Of a stretch of DNA of 64,000 nucleotides, positions 24,253 to 35,407 are shown piece after piece. Within the stretch, counting starts at the first letter, position 1, and each line of letters starts with the position of its first letter. The notes under the pieces are model-generated. The model had not been told where the DNA came from. It ran no database searches and was given only the letters and a program-made list of their open reading frames with translations. The DNA is from Chamaecyparis obtusa. Lineage: Eukaryota > Streptophyta > Pinopsida > Cupressales > Cupressaceae. The DNA is taken from the NCBI GenBank assembly GCA_027943335.1, contig BSBK01002049.1, positions 620,001 through 684,000 on the forward strand. The letters are read 5' to 3'. The position numbers were made by a program, and so were the translations under genes.

Positions 24253-24302
24253 TTTGGTTTCTTAGAATAGATTTTTAAGGACTTCAACACAAAGGTCTCA
24301 AG

Positions 24303-25313
24303 ATGTATAAGAGGGAAGTGCCAAGACTGAACAAAGAGAACTTCACAGTATGGCAAAGCCGAATGTTGTTACACATATCTAGAATTGGGAACTTAGCTAT
24401 AGATCTGATGAAGAATGGCTACATTGAACTGACACCAGGTCCCTTAACCCTTGATCAACTAAGAGATAAGCATGAACACAATATCACTATGATGGAACTT
24501 GTTGCTGCCTATACCAACACTGAATTCAGAGACATTAAGGGATGTGTTGCTGCCAAAACCATGTGGGATAGGTTAAATTTGATATACAGTGGAGATTTGA
24601 ATGTTAAGAGAGGTAGAATAGAAAGTCTAAGAGGTCATTTTGATGATATGAAGATGAAAGAAGGTGAGAACATTGTGCAATATACAAACAGACTGAAAGA
24701 GGTAGTACATGCTATTAGAGCATCTGATGGAGTTATTGATGATGAAACAGTGATAAGTAAGATTCTCATAACTTTGTTGCCAGTTTATGTGATCAGGATC
24801 TTTGTAATTCATGAAACAAGGGCCGTATCCAATCTTACCCTTAACACACTAATCGGTAAGCTTACAACCTTTGAATTAAACAACTTTGACAATAGTATTG
24901 TTCCTTATGTTGAATCGGCTTTCATGTCTTCTTCAAAGATTAGTACATCTAGCAAGAAAATTAAGAATGATGACAGTGATAGCAATATCGATAATGAACT
25001 TGATGAGCTTGAAGCTCTTATGGTGAAAATATTACGCAAAGGAAAAGGAAGATATAGAGGTAAGCTACCTTTGGCATGCTTTAATTGTAAAGAGGTTGGC
25101 CACATTGCTGCTAGATGTCCATAGAAGAAAGATGATTATAGATCCAAACACCAATCAGAAGGAAGCTATGGGAGAAGAGTCAATAGAGGCTACCGATACA
25201 ACAAAAGAGATGATCGAGATAGTTATAACAAAGGAAAGAAGGTATGTTACATTACGAAAGATATTGAATCTGAATCCGACATTGATGATGATGTAGAAGT
25301 AGTATTTATTGAT
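24303..25313 (+). pseudogene. gag: CopA gag
   Basis: The ATG at 24303 lies 50 bases past the primer site. The frame reads VPRLNKENFTVWQSRMLLH, MWDRLNLIYSGD and EGENIVQYTNRLKEVVHAI, a copia gag (UBN2-type) domain. A CCHC knuckle follows at about residues 260-274 (CFNCKEVGHIAARC). A TAG right after it (25125) ends the long frame; the same frame resumes as Lys/Asp/Glu-rich sequence to the protease. Confidence 0.92.
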
Positions 25314-25601
25314 ATGAAAGATGATTCAAAGGAAGAAGAGAAACATGAAGAGATAGCACTTATCTCTAGAGTAGATAGAAATGAAACATGGATCATAGAC
25401 AGTGGCTACACACATCATATGACTGGTGATGTAGAGAAATTTGATCATCTTGTTGAATACAATGGAGGATCTGTGAGAATGGGAAATGATGCACCTTGTA
25501 TGGTAAGAGGTAAAGGTTCACTGATGATCAATGATAGAATAAAATGTGAAAATGCATATTGGGTAGATGGACTGAACTATAACTTGTTAAGTGTGGCATA
25601 G
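25314..25601 (+). pseudogene. pol: CopA protease
   Basis: TWIIDSGYTHHMTGD carries the DSG active site of copia protease. ENAYWVDGLNYNLLSVA closes the domain. A TAG at 25602 follows, where the family normally has Gln. Confidence 0.9.
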
Positions 25602-26660
25602 TTGAACAATTCAAGCCACCGACTTGCTTTTGAGAGAAAAAAGGTGAAAATCTATGATGATGGAGGAAGACTTGTCGGAACTGGTACATAATCCAGAGGT
25701 AACCTATTTTATCTTGATATTGATCATTCTTCTTATTTGTTAATGAAGGATGAAGATGCATGGTTGTGGCACAAAAGATTATGTCATGTGAATTTTGATA
25801 ACATGATCAAGATTAGTAAAAATAGAAGAGTTAGAGGATAGCCTAACTTGTAAAAATCAGATCATGTTATGTGCCATGAATGTTAGAAAGGTAAGATGAC
25901 TAAGTATAGTTTCAAAAGAAAAGACTACTCAACAAATAAGATACTTGAGCTGGTTCATACTGACCTATGTGGTCCTATGAGAACTCGGAGTTGTTTTGGT
26001 GATAGATAGTTTATTCTTTTTGTTGATGACTATACTAGACTGATGACTATTATGTTCCTGAAAGAGAAATCTGAAGCTTTTAAAATGTTTAAATGGTATA
26101 AAGCTAAGGTAGAAAAAGAAACTAGAAAGGAAATTAAATTCTTAAGATCTGATAGAGGAGGTGAATTTATCTCTAAAGAATTTACTAATTTCTGTAATGA
26201 GCATGGAATTAAGAGATAGGTTTCTGTTCCAAGAACACCTCAGTAAAATGGCATTGCTAAAAGAAGGAATTGACCAATCATTGATTGTGCTAGAACACTG
26301 ATGATACAAAAGAATGTTGCTCAGACATATTGGAGAGAAGTTGTCAGTACAACTGTATATGTTCTTAACTGAGTACAACTAAAAAAGGACACCAACCAGA
26401 CACCTTATGAGCTATGGTTTGGACACAAACCTATTGTAAGTTATTTCAGAATTTTTGGAAGCAAATGCTTTATTTTGAAAGATGAGAGAAATGGAAAATT
26501 TGATTCTAAAGGAGATGAAGGAATATTCTTAGGATATTATACCAAGAGTAAAGCATACAAATGTCTAAATAAGGTTACAAATAAGATTATTGAAAGTACT
26601 AATGTTCATGTTGATGAGTTTGATGACAAGAACATAGAGGATAGTCAAAAGGAATGAGAA
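25602..26660 (+). pseudogene. pol: CopA integrase
   Basis: The zinc-binding part reads WLWHKRLCHVNFDN. The core shows LVHTDLCGPM (first Asp) and LRSDRGGEFISKEF (second Asp). The third acid is lost: the block after the normal QNG reads GIAKRRN, with Lys where Glu is expected. TPYELWFGHKPIVSYFRIFG and EGIFLGYYTKSKAYK form the C-terminal region. About nine stops are scattered through it, mostly at Gln or Arg positions. Confidence 0.9.
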
Positions 26661-27831
26661 GACTATGGTAGATTCACTTAAATTGAACATCCAAAGTATC
26701 AACTGAAACCACAACCTATGATAACTGGTCAACAGACAAATAACCCTGAGGAACAGGAAGAGGAAACCGACAAACAAAATGAAGCTACCAAGAAAGCTAA
26801 TGAACTTGAATAGGATGAACAAGAAAGAAGAGATAGAATACTAGCTAGATTTTTTAGGAGACACCATCCTGAGACACAAATTATTGGAGACAGACAAGCT
26901 AGAATGCAAACTAGGAGCAAAGCAAGACAAGGTACATGTCTAGTTTATGAATTTGAACCAAAAAATGTGAAAGTTGCATTAGAGAATGAAGAATGGATTA
27001 ATGCAATGATTGAGGAAATAGAGAAAATAGAAAAGAAAAAGACTTGGAGCTTAGTACCCTGATCAAATGACAAAAATGTTATCAGTACTAAGTGGATATT
27101 CAGAAACAAGCTGAATGAAAATGGAGAAGTTACCAGAAATAAAGCTAGATTGGTATGCAAGGGATATGCACAAGAAGAAAGCATTGACTATGGAGAAAAA
27201 TTTGCACCTATTGCTAAATTAGAAAGAGTTAGAATGCTACTTGCATATGCTAGACACAAGAAATTCAAAGTCTATCAAATGGATATGAAGTTAGCATTTC
27301 TAAATGGTGCACTTGAAGAAAAAAGTCTTCATAGAACAACCGAAACGATTTGTTGATCCGGACAACAGAGACATGGTATGTAGATAACACAAAGATGTGT
27401 ATGGTTTGAAGTAAGCACTGAGAGGATGGTATGAAAGATCATATACTTACTTGCTAAGTATTGGATTTGTTAGAACAAGTGAAAATAACAATCTATATAT
27501 GAAAGGTAATACTAATGACACTATTCTTATTACTGAAATATTTGTGGATGATATTATTTTTGGAGGTCAAGATCATATATGCAAAGACTTTGTTGATGAA
27601 ATGAAAAAATAATTTGAAATGTCTATGTTTGGAGAGATTAAATTCTTTCTAGGACTACAAGTGATTCACCACAGTGATGGGATATTCATCACATAGTCTA
27701 AATACATAAAGGAAGTCTTGAAGACATTTGGCATGGAAGATGCTAAACCTGTGTGAACACCAATGGCTACTAGATGCAAACTAACAAAGGAGGATGAAAC
27801 TACAGAGGTAAATCAAACACTTTACTAATCC
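26661..27831 (+). pseudogene. pol: CopA reverse transcriptase
   Basis: ISTKWIFRNKLNENGEVTRN, DYGEKFAPIAKLERVRML and VYQMDMKLAFLNG give the N-terminal half. A one-base shift near 27320 moves the rest to another frame, where FVDDIIFGG holds the catalytic Asp pair and EIKFFLGLQVIHHSDGIFI follows. Stops occur at about 27061, 27385, 27412, 27612, 27697, 27757 and 27830. Confidence 0.9.
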
Positions 27832-28388
27832 ATGATTAGTAAACTAATGTATGTAGTTCATAGTAGACCAGATATAGCACATGATGTGGGGATTGTTGCT
27901 AGGTTTTTTGCTAACCCTAGAGAATCACACATGATTGCTACTAAAAGAATCTTAAGATACCTGAAAAAGATAGAGGACTATGGCATTTGGTATCCTAAGG
28001 AAGGAAAGTTTGAGTTGAAGGTATACACCGATGCTAATTGGGCTATAAATGTGGATGACAGAAAAAGCACAACCGGAGGAGCATTTTTCTTTGGTGAAAG
28101 ACTTGTCACCTAGACAAGTAAAAAGAAAGCTTTCATTTCTCAGTTGATAGCTAAAGAAGAGTATGTTGTTGCTGCTACAAATTGCTCAAACATTGCATAC
28201 ATCAAGCAAGTGTTGGAAGGAATGAATGAGGTAATTACTGACCCAGTGATTATATACTGTGACAACACTAGTGCTATTAACACTTTGAAGAATCCTGTGA
28301 TGCACTCTAAAACAAAGCATATATCTATTAATTATCATTACTTAAGAGAACAAGTGCAGGAGAAGCAAGTGAAGTTAGAATCTAGGTA
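27832..28388 (+). pseudogene. pol: CopA RNase H, main part
   Basis: MISKLMYVVHSRPDIAHDVG, VYTDANWAINVDDRKSTTGG, AKEEYVVAATNCSNIAYI and IYCDNTSAINTLKNPVMHSK form the copia RNase H with its acidic residues. A TAG at 28111 replaces a Trp codon. The frame is interrupted by TIR-1 at 28389; its last 40 codons lie at 29189-29306. Confidence 0.92.
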
Positions 28389-29186
28389 TGTGCAAGATCA
28401 TGAGGGGCCAAAAAGTGGTGATTTCAATTCAAAACTTTTACCATGTAGCTGACTACTTTTTTTCACCCAAATTTGATAAAACAAAAAGGGTATCTTAAGG
28501 AGATTATCAGTTTTCTATCGATATAATTGCTGTCAAATTTTGAATTTGGTAAGTAATTATTAGTTATTTTCTAATTGAGCTACCTCTAAAGTGTTGATTT
28601 ATATACTAATTGAAAAATGACTATAACTTTCAGATGGTATAAAATTTTTGAAATCCAAAAAATGAGTCACATTCTATGCTTCACCTACTATAAGGAAAAT
28701 AAAATAAAATTGAATTTTGTAAATTTTTGAATAAGTTAAGGTGGTCAGACACGAGATTTTTCTTATTCTAAAAATGTTGTAGCAAAAAATTCATAATTAA
28801 TTATTTTTTGGAATAAAATTATAAAAAAATATGCGTCACATCTGGGCATGAGTCTACTACTTATATATAAAATCTTATAATAAAATATTATCATTTGATT
28901 ATGATTAAGGTGGTCAGACATACACCTACTTCTTTTTTCTTTTTTTTCTAAAATTTTTGTACTGCTGCATTGAAATCTATACTTTTCACCAATCATACTA
29001 ACTTTTTCTCAAAAAAGGCCTAGTAGTTTAGAGACTACATTCAATTTTCTATAGATTTTAGTCTTACAACTTTTTGGTATTAGGTTCATAGCTAGTTGAA
29101 ATTTTCACGTCAAGTTAACTAACCCTGATTTGCTAATTTTTCATTGCCACTTAAGGGCATAATTTGGCCCCTCGTGATCTTGCACA
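28389..29186. mobile_element. TIR-1: 798-bp terminal-inverted-repeat element inserted in CopA pol
   Basis: It starts TGTGCAAGATCATGAGGGGC and ends with the reverse complement; the inverted repeats are 24 bp with one mismatch. It is flanked by TA on each side (28387-28388 and 29187-29188). The two CopA pol halves are in register if one TA and the element are removed. The interior is AT-rich and has no transposase. An internal repeat, TAAGGTGGTCAGACA, occurs near 28737 and 28905. TA duplication points to the Tc1/mariner-Stowaway group or a similar family, but the termini do not match a family I can name. Confidence 0.85.
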
Positions 29187-29188
29187 TA

Positions 29189-29306
29189 CCCATTTGTTAC
29201 ATCTAAAGAACAACTTGTAGACATCTTTACAAAGTCCCTACCAAAGGACACATTTGAATACTTGAGGACTAGACTTGGGGTCCGTCCACTATTTATCAAT
29301 CAGTAA
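29189..29306 (+). pseudogene. pol: CopA pol C-terminus after TIR-1
   Basis: SKEQLVDIFTKSLPKDTFEY and RTRLGVRPLF, the usual end of copia pol, stop at TAA 29304-29306. Finding this tail here shows that the intervening 798 bp is an insertion. Confidence 0.92.
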
Positions 29307-29854
29307 GGTGATCTAGGTGTTGCATCGGCCTACTTTTGTTAGAAGATCATTCATGTTGATGCAACATAGTTTCAACTTTGAATCATGTTCAAGGTTGTGA
29401 TTAAGTTTGAAGAATCGAGATAGATTGAGATATCAGGATTCAAAGATACAGAGAAGATGATGAACAATAAAGACTTACTTGGCTACCGAGAGAGCTACTT
29501 GTTTATTTCTTTCTTTGGCATTGTTGTCAAAGGGAGAGATAAATAATATGAAAAGGAGAGATAAACAAAGGGAGAGAAACTACACCAATGAGAGCTATCT
29601 AAGAGAGAGACAATCTGAAAGGAACAGAGCATTGAAGATCAGTTGCTAAGAATAAAAGCAGAAATAGGAGAACTGAAAAGAGCATATCTAATGTCAAGCA
29701 TTACATCATTACAAATGTTGAGTAACATAGTGATTAAACATATTAAGTCTATTTGACTTATAGCATTTGTTTACAAAGTTGTAGAATACATGTTTGGTAT
29801 GTGTATGGTACATTTCATATTACTTGTGTTTCCATCAATGCCAAAGGGAGAGAT
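29307..29854 (+). other. CopA 3' untranslated region with repeated polypurine tracts
   Basis: CAAAGGGAGAGA-type tracts occur at 29528-29540, 29551-29562 and 29565-29578, and the functional one is next to the 3' LTR (29841-29853). There is no coding sequence. Confidence 0.75.
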
Positions 29855-31338
29855 TGATGAACTACAACTGATTTGGAACCAGAATGAAGAATCTGTAATT
29901 AAAGATTACTAAGGAGTTGATGATTAGACAATGCAAATGATTAAATTAGTTTTATGTTGTCATTGATGTCAACTAGCTTGACAATACTTATCTTGTAAGT
30001 TACTATACCGACACATTTGAAGAAAGGTGGAAGAGATGAAGAACAGAGAAATCTACATGAGGAAGATGTACATGTCAGATGAGGATAAAGAATACACTGA
30101 GTAAATTTTTTGATGAGTCTATGACTTGATGGAATTGACTTCATTATGTTGCAATCATCTATAATGAAGAATAGAGCTAAAAGACACAAAGCAGTGTTGT
30201 CGGTAAATGAAAGCATTTCTATATACATCGACAAAGTGTAGTGTATACCGACCACAGTATTAACCAAGCATATGTTCACTGGCACATTTATTTGTTAACC
30301 AATGAAGACAAAAAGGAATTGAATGATCAGTTTAGCTGATAAAGTGATGAGCTATAAAGTGTATGATCTCGAGGTAACAGATAAGGTTTGTTATGAAGAT
30401 CAATGGCTAACATAATTGAAGGAAGATCTAATGGAGTAGATTGAAACATGTTATTGACACATTAGCCAAAGAAGCCTAAAGCGGAAAAATCTATGAATAT
30501 GATTAAATGGCAAAATTTGATGGAGGAGAAGAAAATGATTTACTCATCTATATAAGAGACTAGGGTTTCATTGTGAAAAATGCTGGAAGAAGAAGAAATT
30601 GCAGAATTATCACATGAAGAAGTTTTCATGCATTTTGATCATACTGGTTATTAAGAAACAAGCTAAAAAATAGTTATTGAGCTACAAAGAGCAATTATTG
30701 ACAAACGGTAAGTTAATACAGTATTGAATCTGAAGTGATATATTGGTCAGAAGGATTTGTATGAGCTAAATATTGGTCTGTAATCTGCAATTGAAGTTGT
30801 ATTAAGGCAGATCAACTACTGTTACATATTTAACCATTGTACATAGTCAAATCTCTTAACTGAGTGGACTTAAAAAGTCTTATGATGTCTCATTCATAGA
30901 ATGAACATTGTTATCTTGTCAACCCCAAAGTGACTGCTGGTTTGATGATAACTTCTAGTCTAAAATCCTCTAACAAGGTCACATCTGATAGTGTGTTTCT
31001 AACCTTTAACAGGGTTGGGTCTTCACCGACCTCACTTCAGAAGAGTGAACAATTTTGGGTGGCTGGTCCTAGGTGGTTTTTCCCTTCATAGGGTTTCCAC
31101 GTTAAATCTCTTGTGTTATGTGTTGATTGTGATATTTGTTTGTTATCATACTTTGCATATTACATGCTAGATTTGATCGGTAACTACTATATGTTTAGAA
31201 TTGATAATCAGTAAAAGCACAAATAGTAAAAGTTTTTATGTTTACCGAGCAGCAGGAATTGAAGTATTTGTTTTGAATTATACATTTTTATTTGGGATAG
31301 TGTTTAACTGATTCACCCCCCTCTTAGTTATTCCAACA
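29855..31338 (+). repeat. CopA 3' LTR
   Basis: TG at 29855 and CA at 31338, 1,484 bp. It is uninterrupted and so gives the original order of the split 5' LTR. The TATA box is at 30548-30559. Confidence 0.93.
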
Positions 31339-32557
31339 ATAATTTATGACAACATTACATATTTTTTGCATTTATTATCAACTGGGTTCATATCACCCAA
31401 GAATTGACCCAAATCCAATCTAAATGACTAAAAAACATTAGAAAAAATAAAATAAAATGCAACTTTCCTGCTTTTCTACCAACCCTTTCGCTAGATTTGA
31501 ACATGTTGGCTTATAAATACAAAACATGACAATGACCTTACAAGTGGGTTTTATTAGATTAAGAACGTGGTTACACTAAACTTAATGAATCATCTAGCCT
31601 ATTTTCATATTCCATCATGGAATTTCATGGTTCTTCATTGGTCTTTATCATGATGATGGGATGCCCCTATACCATACTACCCAAGTGTCTTGATCTGAAG
31701 TCCTTTTGAGATGAGTTCTTCCAAATTTGAACCATACTTCTTGATCTCTACTTTTTATCTCTAAAATACGTCTTCCTATATAGTTCCATGCTATTTTACC
31801 AATTACTTCTTGTATGTAATCTTCCTTGTGTTCCTAACAACCTATGTATTCGAAATCTTTTCAATTTTTAAGGACTCTTGAAGTTGAAAATCTTTTGATC
31901 AATCCTTTATCTTCTTGTACCTTCACATCACTATCTATATTGACATATCCCTTATAGGGTGTTAGGTCTACAACATTAAAAATAGGATAAATTCCAAGCT
32001 TAGAAGGAAGCTAAAGTTTATATGCATTCAATCAAATCTTCTAAAGTATCCTGGAAGGACCTAATTTTCTCATTATGAGTTTAATATGGTTTCCCTTAGG
32101 AAGGCTCTCCTTCTTCAGATTTGCTAGATATTCCATGAATTTGTACCTATTTATATACCTTTGCAAGGTATCCTTCAATTGATCATGCACCTCTTTGATA
32201 CCTTCTACAAATTTCTCTCCATGAACACTATTTTGCCAATTACTAGGTAAGTTTGTCAACTTCAATACCCCTCTAGGATTCAGTTCGTATACTACATTAA
32301 AGGATATCTTATCTACACTTCCATTTACCAAGTCTTTATATGCATACTCTACATGTGAGAGTATGGTGTCCCATTTTATCCATATTTCTTTTTAAGGAAC
32401 CTTAACAAGTTTCCAAGTGACCTTTTTGCAACCTCTTTTTGACCATCTATTTGGGGATGGTAAAAAAAAATCAAAGATATATTGGTTCCTAAGTTTCCCC
32501 ACATGGTTCTTCAAAAGTGCCCTACAAACTTAACATCACTTTTAGGCATAATATTGG
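31339..32557 (-). pseudogene. pol: GypD, left fragment: integrase C-terminal half of a chromovirus-type gypsy element
   Basis: From 32557 leftward the minus strand reads SDVKFVGHF, then VVYELNPRGVLKLTNLPSNW and VHGEKFVEGIKEVHDQLKD (long frame 32041-32331). Around 31950 it reads LGIYPIFNVVDLTPYKGY. This is the second half of an integrase core and its tail. It begins exactly where the other half, at 63048, stops, 30.5 kb away. The stretch 31339-31600 has no coding match and may be its LTR. Confidence 0.82.
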
Positions 32558-33601
32558 TGTTAGAAAGTAAAGTCCACCAAGATAACTGAGAGGGGGGATG
32601 AATCAGTTATCAAATTTCAACCATGTAACCAATATAATAGCAACCATAGAAAGATAAACATACACAATAACACAAGATATGTTGACTAGGGAACCTCTTG
32701 ATTAGAGAGTAATCCCCGGTGGGGATGGTACCCACAAAAGATGTACTAATATGAAAATTATTTTTGAGAGGATGGACCCTACTAAGAGTCTATGAAATAT
32801 ATTTAGTACATATTAGTCCCTCTTACTTAAGACCTTGAACCTCTGTTAAAAGATTCTAACCCAATTAAGAGTTATGGAAGGTAGAAGGACCCACTATCCA
32901 AATAGCTTCAAGGGAAAGATCAATGAACTCACTGTCTAGCTGATCTTTGTATTATTCAAATAGAATAATACCAATAATTATTGATCTCTACAAATCCTTT
33001 GTCTCTTAAAATCAAGGAAAAAAATCCTTCCTTTATATGGAACTCAAATAATTTACAATAGAGTCAGACAACAATGCTTGACCAAATACAAAATACAAAA
33101 TCATTACACATTACATAATATTTTATAACCACATAAAAAATGTCAGCTTCCAAAATAAATAATTCTTCACACATGCGACCACTGACTATTGTGTCTCATC
33201 TAGGTCACCTCCAAAATATCATCAACTTCTGTACAACTTCGCATGTCCAAATTCTATCCTGATTAGGAGATATAATCTAGTTATCACGAGTCGCTTCTTA
33301 GGAACACTGTCAGAATAAAGTTTCCACTAAATTACTCATAACTTTCATGAATAATATAATTTTTTTATGTGATCCTAACCATAATCTCAGGACACAATAT
33401 AGAACAAGTCATCAACTTCACATAGCTTGGTCTGCAATTCTCCATGTCCACTAATATAAATATTGTTTGTTTCTCTATTATTCTCTAGTAGATCAATGTG
33501 TTGACATCAATCACAAACACAATCATGAATGAAACATAAAAATGCTACATAATTACTCTAAATAATCCCCCATAGGACATATTCAACATTCATTCCTCAC
33601 A
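32558..33601 (-). repeat. CopB 3' LTR
   Basis: 1,044 bp, matching 50898-51185 plus 62156-63047. The 5' copy has about 120-140 extra bases near 62340-62462. A TATA-like box (minus CCATATAAAG) lies at 33031-33040. Confidence 0.9.
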
Positions 33602-33615
33602 ATCTCTCCCATTGG
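33602..33615 (-). promoter_or_regulatory. CopB polypurine tract
   Basis: The minus strand reads CAATGGGAGAGAT directly before the LTR start TGTGAGG. This is the plus-strand priming site of copia elements. Confidence 0.8.
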
Positions 33616-34030
33616 CATTTATGGCAACATAGATGAAAAATATCCAAGTTCCATGAATACCAAACTGCAACACTTTTGTTCTGCATTATCTTTTCAAATC
33701 CTCTTCATCAATAAAACAAACCAATCATCAAATGTATCCTTCTCCTTATACTTTAATTTTTCAATTCCTCTTCATTAATAAAATCAATCAATCACCAAGT
33801 ATTTTTCATGTATCCTTCTTCCCCATTAACATCAATGAAAAAGTAAACATCAATATATCAATCCAATACAAGCTCAAATGTCAAAAGACATTTTTCATAA
33901 AATACATTCACAAGAGTCCTTCATGACTCAGCTCAAAAACACACATACTCCCCCATAGAGGAAGTACCAACATAGAGTCCAGAGAGGATAGAGCTCTTAT
34001 ACCATTGGATTGATGCAATTTTCTGCATCA
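33616..34030 (-). other. CopB 3' untranslated region with a short palindrome
   Basis: There is no gene. At 34011-34030 TGATGCA and TGCATCA flank a 6-base loop. Next to it, the minus strand reads TGGTATAAGAGC, one base from the Met-i primer site, and a second purine tract (ATGGGGGAGTATG) lies near 33950. Confidence 0.6.
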
Positions 34031-34716
34031 CTACTCAAAAGTAGGTTGGGGAATAACCCCAAGCATACCTCTCAAATACTCAAATGTATCTTTAGGTAAA
34101 GGCTTTGTAAATATATCTGCAATCTTCTCTTTTGTACTGATACACTCAAGTCTGAATTCTTTTTCTACAACTTTTTCTCTTACAACATGATACTTGATTT
34201 TTATATGTTTTGTTTTGGAATGTAACACAGGGTTTTTAGACATACTTACTATACTGGTGTTATCATAGTGTATGATAAAAGGCTCATTGAACTTGATTCC
34301 AATATCCTTGAACATTTGTTTCATCCATATTATCTGATTACAATTATTTTCTACTGCTACATATTTTGCTTCTGTTGTGCTTTGTGAAATATAATTTTGT
34401 TTCTTACCTAGCCAAGAAACCAATCTTCATCCAAGAAAAAATGCTCCACCACTTGTACTCTTTTTGTCATCAACACTGCCTCCCCAATCTACATCTATAT
34501 ATGCACATAGGGTAAAGTCATTTGATTTATCATATCATAACCCATAGTCAATTGTGCCTTTCAAATATCAAAATATTCTTTTTACTATTGCATAATGTGA
34601 CTCTTTAGGATAAACTTGAAATCTTGCAACAATTCGAGCTACATGTGATATATTTGGTCTTGTATGAGTCAAATACTATATTCCTCCAATCATGGAACTG
34701 CACTTCTTTTGTTCAA
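34031..34716 (-). pseudogene. pol: CopB RNase H and pol C-terminus
   Basis: From 34423: SWLGKKQNYISQSTTEAKYV, IIHYDNTSIVSMSKNPVLHS and IADIFTKPLPKDTFEYLRG, ending with TAG/TGA at about 34028-34033. This is the standard copia RNase H end. The upstream part, 34424-34716, is in shifted frames with stops. Confidence 0.9.
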
Positions 34717-35407
34717 CTACTTGTAGTGAGTTTCATCTGTGCTAGATAACCTATGGCTAGTTACCATAGGTGTGCCAACAAGGTTACAATTTTCCATTCC
34801 ATATCTCTTCAACAAGTCTTTCAGATATTTTGTTTGAGATAAGAAAATACCATCACGATTTTGTGCTATTTGTAATCCTAAAAAATATTTCATCTCACCA
34901 ATCATGGTCATTTCAAATTCTATCTTCATTTCATCATAAAATTTATCAGTAGCTTCATCTTCTCTTACAAAGATAATATCATCAACAAAGATAACTACAA
35001 TCAATAAACCATTCTCAATCTCTTTCAGATATAAATTACTGTTTGTAGTGCCTTTGGTAAATCCCAATTTTATCAAATATTTATCTAATCTTGCATACCA
35101 TATTCTAAGTGCTTGCTTTGGTCCATATAGAGCTTTATTTAGTTTACATACCATGTCTCCTTCTTGAGTTAAAGGAAAACCTTTAGGCTTCTCAATGTAG
35201 ACTTCTTCCAATTCTCCATTCAGAAATGCTGACTTCACATCCATCTGATATACTTTTAATTTCTTATAAGATGCATAAGCCAAAAACATTCTTACGAATT
35301 TAATTCTTGGAAGAGGTAAAAAAATTTCTTCATAATCAATTCCTTCTTGTTGTTAGTATCCCTTACATACCAATATTGCTTAGTTTCTTACAACTTCACC
35401 TTGTTAA
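34717..35407 (-). pseudogene. pol: CopB reverse transcriptase, C-terminal part
   Basis: KVYQMDVKSAFLNGELEEVY, MVCKLNKALYGPKQALRIWY, VVIFVDDIIFV (catalytic pair) and MKYFLGLQIAQNRDGIFLS. The frame is open for 190 codons. Upstream it runs into LARD-1 at 35408. The N-terminal part of the domain continues at 40809. Confidence 0.92.

Larger units (their letters stand above)
16380..31338 (+). mobile_element. CopA: Ty1/copia LTR retrotransposon with two nested insertions
   Basis: Two LTRs of about 1.48 kb begin TGATGAACTAC (16380 and 29855) and end TTCCAACA (24238 and 31338). A tRNA-Met-i primer site follows the 5' LTR and a purine tract precedes the 3' LTR. The flanks are ATCAT on the left and ATAAT on the right, a target duplication with one change. 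The interior encodes gag, protease, integrase, reverse transcriptase and RNase H in copia order. GypB splits the 5' LTR and TIR-1 splits the RNase H end. Stops, one frameshift and a Glu-to-Lys change in integrase make it defective. Confidence 0.93.
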
